Of a stretch of DNA of 51,745 nt, positions 26,914 to 36,002 are shown one piece after another. Origin of the DNA: Deltaproteobacteria bacterium (GTDB lineage Bacteria; Myxococcota_A; UBA9042; PHBI01); contig WYBB01000124.1 of NCBI GenBank assembly GCA_011526585.1, forward strand, positions 1 to 51,745. Direction: 5' to 3'. The notes under the pieces were generated by a model, which saw only the letters and a program-made list of their open reading frames with translations, made no database searches and was not told the origin of the DNA. Made by a program: the position numbers and the translations under genes. The first letter of the stretch is position 1. Each line of letters starts with the position of its first letter.

Positions 26914-29426
26914 TGCGCGTATCGATCGTCATCTGCGCGGCGCTCTTCGCGTGCGGCGGCAAGGAGCCGTCACCGGCCGAGCCCGCGGAGTCCCGAGCGC
27001 TGCCGCTCGAGCCGGCACCGGCGCCCGCTCCGGAACCTGCGCCCGCTCCCGCGCCGGCGCCCGCTCCCGAGCCAGCGGCCACCCCCGAGCCCAACGCCAC
27101 GCCGACGCCGGGGGTCCCGGCGATCCCGCCGCTGACCGCCTACCGCGCGCGGCTCGGCTGCGAGGCCGGTGACGCGACGGCCTGCATCGAGCGCGCGCAT
27201 GAAGAGCGCGAGCTCGATGACCGGATCCGCTACTCGATCTACACGCTCGCCGACGTGCCCGGCGTCGATCCACTCGCGAGCAACCGCAAAGCCTGCACCC
27301 TGGGCAGCTGGAAAGCCTGCGCCTTCGTCGCCGACCGCAACCGCGATCTCGGGTGCGACGAGCCGCTGGGCGATCCGGACGACACCCCCGACGCCGCGCT
27401 CGTGCCCGAGCACGATCGGCGCGCGCACGAGCTCGCCGAGGCGGCTTGCGACGGTGGCGAGGCGGAGGCCTGCCGGTTCGTCGGCCTGCGCGCGATCGCC
27501 GGCTGTGGTCGCCCGCGCGATGAAGCCTTCGCCAACGCACGCCTCGAGCGCGCGCTCGCGTCTCCTGCTTCACGCTGCGCGACCGGCCTCCTCGACGCGT
27601 GCGCGGCCGTGGATCGGCTCTGCGCCGCGACGACGACCGCCGCATCCTGGGCGCGGTCGCATGGCCCCGCGGACGCCGCCCCCGCCCTGGCGCCGATCCC
27701 CGTGCGCGAGGCCGTCGCGTCGAGCGTGCTGCCGCCCTGGAAGGGCTATCGTTTCAGCGCCGCGCAGCTCGTCGACGGTGACCTCACCACGAGCTGGCAG
27801 CCGCTCGACAAGCGCCGCGGCGGCGTCGGTCAGTGGTTCGAGCTGCGCCTGCCCGCGGGCGCGCTCGTCGCCGGGCTCGATCTCGCCAACGGTCTGCAGA
27901 AGCGCGACGCGCTGGGCGATCTCTTCGTGCTCAACAACCGCGTCGCGCACGCGCGCATCGAGCTCTCCGACGGCACGGACCACGCGCTCGCGCTCGCCGC
28001 CGACAGGCGCGGCTTCCACGAGGTGCGCTGGAGCCCGCGCGCCGTGACCTGGATCCGCGTGCACGTCGAGGCGATCCACCGGGGCACGAAGTGGAACGAC
28101 CTGGCCGTGTCCGAGGTGCGCGTCGTCGGCACCCGCGACGAGCCCGCGTCGGCTCGTCTGCCGGCCGCCTGCGCGGCCTCGCGCGCGGTGAGCCTGGACG
28201 GTTGTCGCGCCGGGAGCGTCGCCGCCTGCCGCCAGCACCTCGCGGCCACGCGCATCGACGATGCGCTGCACGCCGAGGCTCGGGCGCGCGTCGTCGAGGC
28301 CCTCACGCGCCGCTGCGAGGCCGACGGCGGGGACGCGCCCGAGGTGGCGCGCGCGTGCGCGCTCGCCGGCGAGCACACCGGCGGCGACGACGACGCCGAT
28401 CGCCGCGCCGCGCGACTCGTCGAGAAGGCGTGCCGCATGGGCGACCACGCCGCCTGCGGCAACATCGGGTGCCACGGCCGGGACGAGCCGATCGACGGCG
28501 TCTTCTGGGACGATCGCTTCGGCGAGGCGGCCGCCGGCGTGTGCGAGGCCGCCTGCGAGCGCGGCGACGACACGAGCTGTCTCGCGCTCGGCGGCGCCGT
28601 CGCCTTCGACGCCGCCGGGATCGATCTGAACGATCCCTGGGTGGACAAGGTCAGCGCGCGCGCCAGGGCGTCATGCGGCGACGCGGCCGCGTGCCTCGCG
28701 GCCGGCGAGTGGATCGGCGCCGAGCGCACGGCGCGCGAGCCGCTCGGCCTCGCCGACTTCGTGAATGCGCAAGCGCTCTTCGAGAAGGCGTGCGTCGCGG
28801 GATCGGTCGCGGGCTGTGATCGGCTCCAGGCGTTGATCGACGACTGGGGCGACGCGGCGAGCCACCTGCGCCTGCGCCGCCTCGCCTGCCAGCACGGCTC
28901 GGCCACCGCGTGCGAGCAGCTCGCCCGCGAAGGCGAGGCGTCGGCCCGGCGCCTGCTCGCCGACGCCGTCGCCAGCCTCGCGAAGCGCTGCGAGGACCAG
29001 GTTGATCCCGAGGTGTGCCTCGAAGCGGCGGCCTACGTCGCGGAGCATGATCCGTCCGAGGGCGCCGCGCTCAGGCGGCGGGCGAGCGAGATCCTCGACA
29101 AGCGCTGCAAGGACGAGCGCAGCGCGGAGCCATGCCTGCGCGCCGCCGACGTCAACGAGGACGAGGCGGCCAGCCGCAAGCTGCGCGAGCAGGCGATCAC
29201 GCACGCCGCACGCAGCTGCGCCGCGGATGGCAAGGGCTGCGTCACCCTGTGCGAGGCGCTGCCGCACGTGATCGAAGGTGACGTGTCCTTCATCGGCCAG
29301 GACCGCGTCCCGGTCGAACGGCTCGCGCCGCTGACCGCGCTCACCCCGGGCCTTTCGGCCGAGGCGCTGCGCGAGCTCTGCATGATCGTCGCGTTGTCGG
29401 ACGAATGCGCCTGCGGCTGCTGCTAG
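26913..29426 (+). CDS. Large cysteine-rich lipoprotein with discoidin-like domain and Sel1-like repeats
   Basis: An 837-residue lipoprotein with lipobox ALFAC (C14), then a Pro/Ala-Glu tether (residues about 18-70) long enough to span peptidoglycan. Cys-rich helical repeats of Sel1 type follow (LGCEAGDATACIERAH, ACDGGEAEACRFVGLRA). A beta-sandwich at about 264-406 resembles the discoidin/NADase-type glycan-binding fold (AAQLVDGDLTTSWQP, GVGQWFELRLPAG, VTWIRVHVEAIHRG). Further Sel1-like repeats follow, each with a Cys pair about 8-9 residues apart (ACERGDDTSCLALG, ACVAGSVAGC). It ends CACGCC. The product is probably envelope-bound and disulphide-rich, binding a sugar or protein partner. It is the last gene of the operon; a convergent gene ends 15 bp beyond. 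Confidence 0.82.
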   Translation: MRVSIVICAALFACGGKEPSPAEPAESRALPLEPAPAPAPEPAPAPAPAPAPEPAATPEPNATPTPGVPAIPPLTAYRARLGCEAGDATACIERAHEERELDDRIRYSIYTLADVPGVDPLASNRKACTLGSWKACAFVADRNRDLGCDEPLGDPDDTPDAALVPEHDRRAHELAEAACDGGEAEACRFVGLRAIAGCGRPRDEAFANARLERALASPASRCATGLLDACAAVDRLCAATTTAASWARSHGPADAAPALAPIPVREAVASSVLPPWKGYRFSAAQLVDGDLTTSWQPLDKRRGGVGQWFELRLPAGALVAGLDLANGLQKRDALGDLFVLNNRVAHARIELSDGTDHALALAADRRGFHEVRWSPRAVTWIRVHVEAIHRGTKWNDLAVSEVRVVGTRDEPASARLPAACAASRAVSLDGCRAGSVAACRQHLAATRIDDALHAEARARVVEALTRRCEADGGDAPEVARACALAGEHTGGDDDADRRAARLVEKACRMGDHAACGNIGCHGRDEPIDGVFWDDRFGEAAAGVCEAACERGDDTSCLALGGAVAFDAAGIDLNDPWVDKVSARARASCGDAAACLAAGEWIGAERTAREPLGLADFVNAQALFEKACVAGSVAGCDRLQALIDDWGDAASHLRLRRLACQHGSATACEQLAREGEASARRLLADAVASLAKRCEDQVDPEVCLEAAAYVAEHDPSEGAALRRRASEILDKRCKDERSAEPCLRAADVNEDEAASRKLREQAITHAARSCAADGKGCVTLCEALPHVIEGDVSFIGQDRVPVERLAPLTALTPGLSAEALRELCMIVALSDECACGCC

Positions 29427-29441
29427 CTCGCCTCTGGGAGT

Positions 29442-31223
29442 TCAGGGGAAGAGCGGATCCTCGAACGCGACCTGGCGCACGCCGACGAGGAGCGAGCCCT
29501 CCCAGGGCGTGAGACGCAAGAGCTGTGGCTCGTCGAGCGTCGCGTCGGGCGGCTGCGCGACCCACGCGACGAGCAGGTTCGCGCTCGGCGAGACGTAGCC
29601 GGTGTGGTGGACCGCCTCGGAGCCGATGAACGCGCGCTGGTGATAGCGTCCGCCGTTGCTGGTGAGCCACCACTGCCCGATGAACGAGCGCTCGCCCGAC
29701 CCGGTGAAGACCTGCCCGCTGAGAGAGCGCTGGTCGAAGCCGGGCTGCCAGTAGCCGGTCTCGAAGGTAACGCTGGTGACGGGCGCGCTCGCGCTGGAGG
29801 CGCCGCCGCGTTGCGAGACGAAGCCCCAGATCGCGCTCATCGTCGTCGCCGACGGCACGTCCTCGCGCACGCGCACGAGCATGATCGTGCCATGGCGCAT
29901 GAAGACGTCCTCCTGGTCGAGGAGCAGGATCTCGCCGTCCTGCCCGATGGCGCCCGCCCAATGAACGACCGTGAGCGCATCGCCCGTGCCGAGCGCGAAG
30001 GTGAAGCCCCAGAGCGCACCCTCGGGCTCGAGGCACACCTCGGCGCCACCGCCGCTGAGCGCGAGCGTGCCGCCGAGCCCCGAGGTCGTCGTCAGCATGC
30101 CCTCGCCGACGAGGCAACCCTCGAAGAGGTCGACCTCGCCGTACCAGGTCTGCAGGCCGGAGGTCGTGCCGGGCGCGTGCGCGGTCGCGACGATCGCGTA
30201 GCGGCCGTCGACCTGTTCGGGGCGGCCGGCGTTGCGCAGGGCGACACCGAGCGCGGCCTCGTCGTGGGAACCGAAGACGATGAGCGAGCGGCTCGGGTCG
30301 ACGAGCCCGCTGTAGACGTGCGGGTCGCGGGTGAAGGACAAGCGCCCCTGGAGATCGAGGCAGTAGCTGCCCTCGCCGGCGCGGCCGCGGCCGATGAAGC
30401 TGTCGCGCCAGTCGGTGTCGGTGGCGAAGACGTCGCTCGCGCCGAGCACGCCGGCGGCGCCGAAGGCGAGCTGCGCCCGCAGCGTGTGGTGGGTGTCGAA
30501 GACCGGCGCAGTCGAGATCACGGTGTGCCAGGTGCCGGTCAGCGGGTTCGCGCCCGGGGGCACGAGGAAGCTCGTGTCGAGGCAGTGGCCGACGCCGTCG
30601 CACGCGTCATACGGCACGAGCCAGCCATTGTGACAGGCGCCGACCTCGAGGCCGAAGCCGTCGTCGCACGTGCTGCCAGCGGGGGCGCCGACGCCCGGGC
30701 AGCCGCCCTGCGGATCGCAGACGTCGTTGCCGCTCGAGGTCCAGCAGTCGGGGGCGAGCGCGGTGCAGTCGACGACGGTGCCGGCGGCGCACACGCCCTG
30801 GTCGCAGAAGTCGCCTTCGCTGCAGGCGTTGCCATCGTCGCAGCTCGCGCCGCTCTCGGGCGTCTCCTCGCACGCACCGTTGACGCAGGTCCAGGTGTGG
30901 CACGGGGGCGGCGCGACGACGAAACAGTCGAAGTCGCCACCGCAGGTGCCGGGCGGCACGTCGGGCGACGGGGTGGTGTCGTGGAAGGAGTCGAAGGCGA
31001 TGTCGCCACCTGTGTCATCCGGCACGGTGTCAGGCAGGACGGTGTCGGGCAGCAGGGTATCGGCGCCGTCGGTGTCGGCCGAGGTGCCGTCGGGCGTGGT
31101 GCCGTCGGGCAGGCCGCCGGTGTCGGCGCCGGTGCGCGCGCCCTCGGCGATGCAGGCAGGCGCGAGGCTCAGAGCGGGAACGAGCACGGCCAGCGCGGGA
31201 AACGTAATGCGAATGCGATTCAT
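29442..31223 (-). CDS. Large lipoprotein with cysteine-rich N-terminal region
   Basis: A 593-residue lipoprotein with lipobox APAC (C24). An acidic Asp/Thr-rich spacer (residues about 30-85) includes the repeats LLPDTVLPDTVPDDT. Then comes a cysteine-rich block of the kind seen in myxobacterial surface proteins (CGGDFDCFV, TWTCVNGACEETPESGASCDDGNACSEGDFC). The C-terminal 380 residues form repeated beta-strand pairs ending in YVSPSANLLVAWV and similar segments, suggestive of a beta-propeller or lectin-like fold; no catalytic motif is seen. ATG 31223 was chosen to place the lipobox. It converges on the kinase operon with only 15 bp between stops, so there is no room for a separate terminator. 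Confidence 0.8.
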   Translation of the reverse strand: MNRIRITFPALAVLVPALSLAPACIAEGARTGADTGGLPDGTTPDGTSADTDGADTLLPDTVLPDTVPDDTGGDIAFDSFHDTTPSPDVPPGTCGGDFDCFVVAPPPCHTWTCVNGACEETPESGASCDDGNACSEGDFCDQGVCAAGTVVDCTALAPDCWTSSGNDVCDPQGGCPGVGAPAGSTCDDGFGLEVGACHNGWLVPYDACDGVGHCLDTSFLVPPGANPLTGTWHTVISTAPVFDTHHTLRAQLAFGAAGVLGASDVFATDTDWRDSFIGRGRAGEGSYCLDLQGRLSFTRDPHVYSGLVDPSRSLIVFGSHDEAALGVALRNAGRPEQVDGRYAIVATAHAPGTTSGLQTWYGEVDLFEGCLVGEGMLTTTSGLGGTLALSGGGAEVCLEPEGALWGFTFALGTGDALTVVHWAGAIGQDGEILLLDQEDVFMRHGTIMLVRVREDVPSATTMSAIWGFVSQRGGASSASAPVTSVTFETGYWQPGFDQRSLSGQVFTGSGERSFIGQWWLTSNGGRYHQRAFIGSEAVHHTGYVSPSANLLVAWVAQPPDATLDEPQLLRLTPWEGSLLVGVRQVAFEDPLFP

Positions 31224-31528
31224 CGGTCTTGTCACGCGGCGCAGTATGCAGGCTCGGCGTTGCCGTTGGAAGCGAGGTGAAGAGGGCGTTTGCGCACGGG
31301 GTTCGCGCGGCTGAGAGATCTGACCAGCCGGCGGCACTTGACCGCCGGATGAAGCTCGGGCAAGTGCTTGAAGCAGGGTCAGAAGTCCGTAAGCGGCGGG
31401 CGCGACGGACACCCGGCAGGACAAGACCCGGTCGGCGCGGCATGACCCGCCCGCACCGGAGGTGATCGCGGCGCGCTCCGACCGTCTCGACGAGCGCGAA
31501 ACGTGCACCCGATGAAGGGGATCGCGAC
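31224..31528. other. 305-bp divergent intergenic region
   Basis: Separates the minus-strand lipoprotein from the plus-strand eCIS-cargo-like gene. It contains a 7-bp inverted repeat with 20-nt spacer (31334-31367) and a purine-rich ribosome site (AAGGGG) before ATG 31529. A short plus ORF within it has no ribosome site or family resemblance and is not called. Confidence 0.6.
31334..31367. promoter_or_regulatory. Inverted repeat GCACTTG-N20-CAAGTGC
   Basis: Two 7-bp arms separated by 20 nt, with a TTGACC overlapping the left arm. The spacing (about 27 bp centre to centre) is too wide for one dimer on one face but could be two half-sites. Its location in a divergent promoter region makes a regulator site possible. 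Confidence 0.3.
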
Positions 31529-33091
31529 ATGACGCAGGCCGCTCAGACGACGACCACGACGCCGACCACCACGACCTCGGGGCAGGCTCCGGTACAGCGC
31601 AAGGACGAGGGCAAGTCCCAGGGTGGCGGAGGCGCCGCGGCGGTGCGCGGACAGCTGCGCGGCATGTCCTTCGACGAAGGCGCGGCGGCGCTGGCCCCGA
31701 TCCAGATGAAGGCCGACGGCCCGGGCGGCGGGGGAACGACGACGACCACGCCACCGACCACGACCACCGCGAGCGGGAGCGGCGAGAGCGAGTCCGCCGA
31801 GACCGAGGGCCACGAGGAGCCGGCCGTCGTCGACAAGGGCACGCACGACGCCGGGGCGCACAGCTCGATGCACGGCTTCCTCGGGGCGGTGGCGCAGATG
31901 CCCGAGGAGCTGCTCTCCGGCGGCAAGACCGTCAAGCTCGCGCTGGAAGGGCAGATCACGACGGCGTGGATCCTCAAGCTCGGGCTCAAGATCGAGCTCG
32001 AGATCAGCAAGAAGAAGGAGGGCGGCTTCGAGACGGCCGCCAAGTTCCACGTCGGGATCGGCGTCGGCCTGGAGGTGGGCGCCGAGGCGATCGCCAAGGC
32101 CGAGTTCATGGCCGGACTGTGCGGCGACTACAACCTCAAGGCCTCGGGCGACAGCTTCGGCGAGTGCTGCCGGCTGATGTGGCTCAGCGTCGAGACCTCG
32201 ATGCGCCAGGCGGCGATGGCGCACAAGGCAGAGGCCCCGGCGGAGGCGGCGGCGAACAAGACCAGCGCGATCGGCAAGGCGTGGGCCTGGTTCAGGACCG
32301 CCGTGCTCAACATGGCACAGGACGTCAAGTCGTGGTCGCTCGGGCAGATCATCGGCGCGATCTGGGGCAGCGACCAGGACTACGAGGCGCGCAAGGCGCA
32401 GGCGGTCGCCGAGATGGACGCGGACGACTCGGCCGAGGCCGAGGCGCTGCTCGGGGTCGAGGCGAAGATGGGGGTCGGGGGCGACGCGATCGGCGCCGGC
32501 GTCGAGGTCGAGGGCCAGGGCGGGCGCGGCTCGAAGACGACGCTCTCGCGCGGCGACGACGGGCAGATGAAGACCGAGCGCGAAAAGGGCGAGAAGACGA
32601 AGATCGGCGTGACGGTCGACACCAAGCTCGGCAAGGTCAAAGGCGAGATCGAGGAGTGGTTGCCCGAGAGCGGCAAGGCCGAGGGTGAGCTGGTCGTCGA
32701 GTGCAAGGGCGGCGTGGCGAACTGGATCAAGGGCGGCGCCACGATGGTGCTCGGCATCATCAACGTCATCCGCGCCAAGGCCGGCTCGAAGGCGCTCAAG
32801 AGCTTCGGCGCCAACCTCGCCGGCGACGCCGCGGCGATCATCATCCACAGCCTGCACGAGCACGCCGAGCACGCGGCCCACGGCGCCGCCGAGGGCACCG
32901 CCGAGAAGCTGCTCGAGGGCGCGGTCGAGGCGGGCTTCGAGTTCAAGTTCAAGTGCGCCGGCGGCGAGTGGTCGCTCGAGGCGGTCGAGCTGATCAACGA
33001 GGCCGAGCTCGGGCTGAACCTGCACGCGGCCAAGCTCAAGGGCAGTGTCGTCGTCAAGCAGTCGGTGTATCATGCCCACGAAGATCACTGA
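31529..33091 (+). CDS. Putative eCIS-type cargo/effector protein, function unknown
   Basis: A 520-residue protein without a signal peptide. Residues 1-90 are disordered and Thr/Gly-rich and contain PVQRKDEG and the block QLRGMSFDEGAAALAPIQMK. Both resemble leader elements I associate with DUF4157-type proteins linked to extracellular contractile injection systems. The middle (about 130-205) alternates hydrophobic and charged residues (KTVKLALEGQITTAWILKLG, GIGVGLEVGAEAIAKAEF), which could form amphipathic strands. A Lys/Glu-rich region follows (about 300-390), then a hydrophobic helical segment (GGATMVLGIINVIRA) and a His-rich HSLHEHAEHAAHG patch. No known toxin motif is visible and no injection-system structural gene lies in the window. 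It may form a pair with the zinc-ribbon gene 58 bp downstream. Confidence 0.6.
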   Translation: MTQAAQTTTTTPTTTTSGQAPVQRKDEGKSQGGGGAAAVRGQLRGMSFDEGAAALAPIQMKADGPGGGGTTTTTPPTTTTASGSGESESAETEGHEEPAVVDKGTHDAGAHSSMHGFLGAVAQMPEELLSGGKTVKLALEGQITTAWILKLGLKIELEISKKKEGGFETAAKFHVGIGVGLEVGAEAIAKAEFMAGLCGDYNLKASGDSFGECCRLMWLSVETSMRQAAMAHKAEAPAEAAANKTSAIGKAWAWFRTAVLNMAQDVKSWSLGQIIGAIWGSDQDYEARKAQAVAEMDADDSAEAEALLGVEAKMGVGGDAIGAGVEVEGQGGRGSKTTLSRGDDGQMKTEREKGEKTKIGVTVDTKLGKVKGEIEEWLPESGKAEGELVVECKGGVANWIKGGATMVLGIINVIRAKAGSKALKSFGANLAGDAAAIIIHSLHEHAEHAAHGAAEGTAEKLLEGAVEAGFEFKFKCAGGEWSLEAVELINEAELGLNLHAAKLKGSVVVKQSVYHAHEDH

Positions 33092-33149
33092 CCGGCCGCC
33101 GACTCGAGCCCCGGCGAGATCTCCACGAGCGCATTCGTAGGAAACGACC

Positions 33150-33410
33150 ATGACGGACAAGCCGTGCCCGTTCTGCGGGACGATGTTGAAGGGCCACGCG
33201 GAGGCCGAGTTCAAGGGGCAGGTCACCTTCACCGCCTCCTGCGAAAAGTGCGGCACCTACACGCTGACGCCGGATCTGGTGCAGGCCCTGCCCGCGCTCG
33301 ATCAGGCCAGGCGCGCCAAGGTCGCGGAGTTCCTGCAGGTCAACTGGGAGATGCTCGGCGTCGAGCAGGAGCTCGACCTGAACTTCGTCGAGGTGCAGCT
33401 CGGCGCTTGA
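33150..33410 (+). CDS. Small zinc-ribbon protein
   Basis: An 86-residue soluble protein. Two CxxC knuckles (CPFCG at residues 6-10 and CEKCG at about 31-35) define a zinc ribbon, followed by a helical tail (DLVQALPALDQARRAKVAEFLQ). It lies 58 bp downstream of the eCIS-cargo-like gene, same strand, so it may be a dedicated chaperone, immunity or folding partner; that is inference from position. The 3' end is tandemly duplicated (33387-33434), so a second in-frame stop with seven similar codons follows directly. Confidence 0.75.
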   Translation: MTDKPCPFCGTMLKGHAEAEFKGQVTFTASCEKCGTYTLTPDLVQALPALDQARRAKVAEFLQVNWEMLGVEQELDLNFVEVQLGA

Positions 33411-33434
33411 GTCGAGACGCAGCTCGACGCTTGA
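33387..33434 (+). repeat. 24-bp tandem duplication spanning a stop codon
   Basis: Positions 33387-33410 (last seven codons and stop of the zinc-ribbon gene) are repeated at 33411-33434 with 3 mismatches in 24. The second copy keeps the same frame and also ends in TGA, encoding VETQLDA where the first encodes VEVQLGA. It looks like a recent slippage or tandem duplication. Confidence 0.8.
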
Positions 33435-33518
33435 GGAGGTGACGACGCACGCCGGCGGGCGGCGACGCGGCGAGCGAATCGATTGACCCGCTCCGGCGAA
33501 GCGGGCACAACCTCGCGC

Positions 33519-36002
33519 ATGCGCAGATGGAACCTCGTCCTCGTCTCTTGCGTCGCGCTCGTCGCCTGTGGTGACGACGCGGGCAGCGGATCCGACACCC
33601 CGGGCCCCGAGGCCGATGCCTCCGTGCCGGTCGACACGCTCGACGAGACCACCCCCGAGGTCAGCCCGGACACGGTCGACGAGGTCGGCCCCGAGGTCGT
33701 CGCGGACACGGTCGCTGACACCGATGACGCCACCCCCGAGGCCGAGACCACGACCCCGGTCGAGCCCGGGGCGGTCTTCGCCTTTGCCGCCGAGCCGGGT
33801 CAGTCCTTCTCGCACGGCCCCTTCCCCAGCGACGCGCTCATCAACCCCGGCGGCTACGTCGCGCTCGCGCCACTGGCCGAAGACCCACGCATGGCCACCC
33901 TCGCGAACGCCGACACGCTCGCGCTCCTGAGCGATCGCCTCCGCCAGCGCCGCGGCTTCGGCTTCGTCTCTTCGGTCTTCTTCCCGATGAACGCCGCGCC
34001 CGATCTCGCGAGCTTCGAAGGCGCGGTGCACTACGTCGCGCTCTCGGGCCCCGAGGCCGGCGCGGTCCTTCCCGGCGTGGCCGCGTGGTACGCGCACGCC
34101 GACCTGCTCTCGGTCTTCCCGGCGTGGGGACACTACCTCGTGCCCGGCGCGACCTACGCGGTCATCATCGATCCCGGTGTCACGATCGCCGACGGCACCC
34201 CGATCGCGGCGCCCGCCGGGTTCGCCGCGCTCATGGCGGCCGACGCGGGCCCGTCCGAGCTCGCCCACGCCCGCGCCGCCTTCGCCCCGCTGCGCGAGTG
34301 GCTGGCGGTGCGCGACCAGGCGGCCGTCATCGGCACGGTCTTCACGACCGAGGACACGATGACCTACATCGACCGCCTCTTCGCCGGCGTGGACGCCTTC
34401 GCGCTAGAGCCCCCGACCGCGAACGTGCGCTACGACGCCGAGGCCGGCTGGGTCACGGCCCCGGCGCTGACCGGCGCCGCGCTCGACGCCTACTTCGGAG
34501 CGCCGGCCGAGCCCTTCCTGCATACGCCGACGCCCTGGTACGCCGGCACGCGCGAAGACGCCGCGCGCCTGTCCGCGGGCGCTACGCCCTACGCCGGCGG
34601 CAGCTTCCGCGGCCAGGTCGCCTGGGTGCAACACGGCACCTTCCTCGCGCCCGCCTTCAACCAGACCGGCTACCAGGACGGCCAGCTCCAGAACTCGACG
34701 ATCGCCTGGAGCGGCAGCGCCCCCGTCGTTCGCACGCGCGCGCTCGTGCCGTTCACCGTCTTCCTGTGCGCCTCGCACCTGAAGGACGGCGCGCCCGACC
34801 CCGACCGCGCCGTCCCCTTCGCGCTCTTCACGCATGGCGGCACCGCGCTCCGCTCCGACGCGCTGCCCTACGCCGTCGCCAACTGCGCCGCCGGCTTCGC
34901 CACCGTCTCCTTCGACCTGCCCTATCACGGCGGGCGCCAGGACATGGTCTACCTGCCCGAGCAGGACCTCGTCGCGCCGGCGCGCGCCGACGCCGAGAAC
35001 GTCTTTTCCGGCACGGTCGCCGGCGAGGACGGCTTCGTGCCCGATCACATCGGCGACAACGGCGGCTCGACGACCACGGTCGGCGGCCTCTTCGCGTTGG
35101 GCTCCAGGTTCGATCCGCTGGTGATCGAGGCGAACCTCTCCACCATCGCCACCGACGCCTACACGCTCGTGCGCTACCTGAAAGAGCCCGGCGCCGCCGG
35201 CCTGGGCGCCTTCATCGGCACGCGCGTCGACGCGTCGCGCCTCGTCGCGCAGAGCCTGTCCTTCGGCACGAGCTTCACCACCGCCCTCATGGCCGCCAGC
35301 GACGACTTCGTCGGCGCCGTGCAGAGCGTCGGCTCGGTCGGCATCCTCAGCCTCAACCTGCCGATGGCTCCCAACAACGCCTCACTGGCCGGCGGGATCC
35401 TGCGCACCATCCTCGGCCTCGCCTCGACGCTGCCCGAGATCAACGCGGGCGCGCATCACGATCCGGTGATCGCGCTCCTGCAGTGGCTCTCGCAGCTCGG
35501 CGACCCGGCGGCCTACGCCCCGTTCGTGTTGCGCCATCGCCGGGACGATCACGTGCTGCACGTGCTCGGCTCCGGCAACTCCTGGGACGAGACCCTGTTC
35601 TCCCCGGCGCAGCTCACCTTCGATCGCGCCTGGGGTGTGCCCGCCTTCACCGCCGGCCCGGCCTGGACCCTCGACCCCACGATCCCGGGCGCCGCGACCG
35701 TCGTGGCGACACCCTTGACCGCGCCGATCGCCAACAACGCCACCTTCGGCGCGCGCACCCAGAGCGCCGCCTTCTTCTACAACGCCGCGGCGTGCCACGC
35801 GCAGGCGATCACCCCGCTGTGCGAGTCCGGCTTCGCGCCGCCCTACCCGCCCGCGACGCCGCGCGCCGAGCCGGTCGTCACCGTGTCGCCGATGTGCGCG
35901 CTGCACACGCCGCTCATCGCGTTCCTCGACGACCTCGCCGCCGGTGAGCCGCCCGCGATCGTCACCCCCGCCGGCTCCTGCACGGAGCTCTACGCCCCGT
36001 GA
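33519..36002 (+). CDS. Lipoprotein with alpha/beta-hydrolase-like domain
   Basis: An 827-residue lipoprotein with lipobox LVAC (C17), then an acidic Asp/Thr/Val/Pro spacer to about residue 90. The catalytic-looking half starts with VPFALFTHGGTALRSD (oxyanion-type HGG), then FATVSFDLPYHGGRQ and the nucleophile-elbow-like VAQSLSFGTSFTTALM (SxSxGxS). A late histidine (RHRRDDHVLHVLGSGNSWDE) follows. These resemble large secreted lipase/esterase-like proteins of Myxococcota, but the nucleophile is uncertain because the elbow is not a classical GxSxG. ATG 33519 was chosen over TTG 33483 because it begins the lipoprotein signal directly. The stop overlaps the next gene (GTGA). Confidence 0.75.
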   Translation: MRRWNLVLVSCVALVACGDDAGSGSDTPGPEADASVPVDTLDETTPEVSPDTVDEVGPEVVADTVADTDDATPEAETTTPVEPGAVFAFAAEPGQSFSHGPFPSDALINPGGYVALAPLAEDPRMATLANADTLALLSDRLRQRRGFGFVSSVFFPMNAAPDLASFEGAVHYVALSGPEAGAVLPGVAAWYAHADLLSVFPAWGHYLVPGATYAVIIDPGVTIADGTPIAAPAGFAALMAADAGPSELAHARAAFAPLREWLAVRDQAAVIGTVFTTEDTMTYIDRLFAGVDAFALEPPTANVRYDAEAGWVTAPALTGAALDAYFGAPAEPFLHTPTPWYAGTREDAARLSAGATPYAGGSFRGQVAWVQHGTFLAPAFNQTGYQDGQLQNSTIAWSGSAPVVRTRALVPFTVFLCASHLKDGAPDPDRAVPFALFTHGGTALRSDALPYAVANCAAGFATVSFDLPYHGGRQDMVYLPEQDLVAPARADAENVFSGTVAGEDGFVPDHIGDNGGSTTTVGGLFALGSRFDPLVIEANLSTIATDAYTLVRYLKEPGAAGLGAFIGTRVDASRLVAQSLSFGTSFTTALMAASDDFVGAVQSVGSVGILSLNLPMAPNNASLAGGILRTILGLASTLPEINAGAHHDPVIALLQWLSQLGDPAAYAPFVLRHRRDDHVLHVLGSGNSWDETLFSPAQLTFDRAWGVPAFTAGPAWTLDPTIPGAATVVATPLTAPIANNATFGARTQSAAFFYNAAACHAQAITPLCESGFAPPYPPATPRAEPVVTVSPMCALHTPLIAFLDDLAAGEPPAIVTPAGSCTELYAP

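Noticed and set aside
31229..31465. 78-residue plus-strand ORF in the divergent region
   Set aside because: Arg-rich, without a ribosome site, and it overlaps probable promoter elements.
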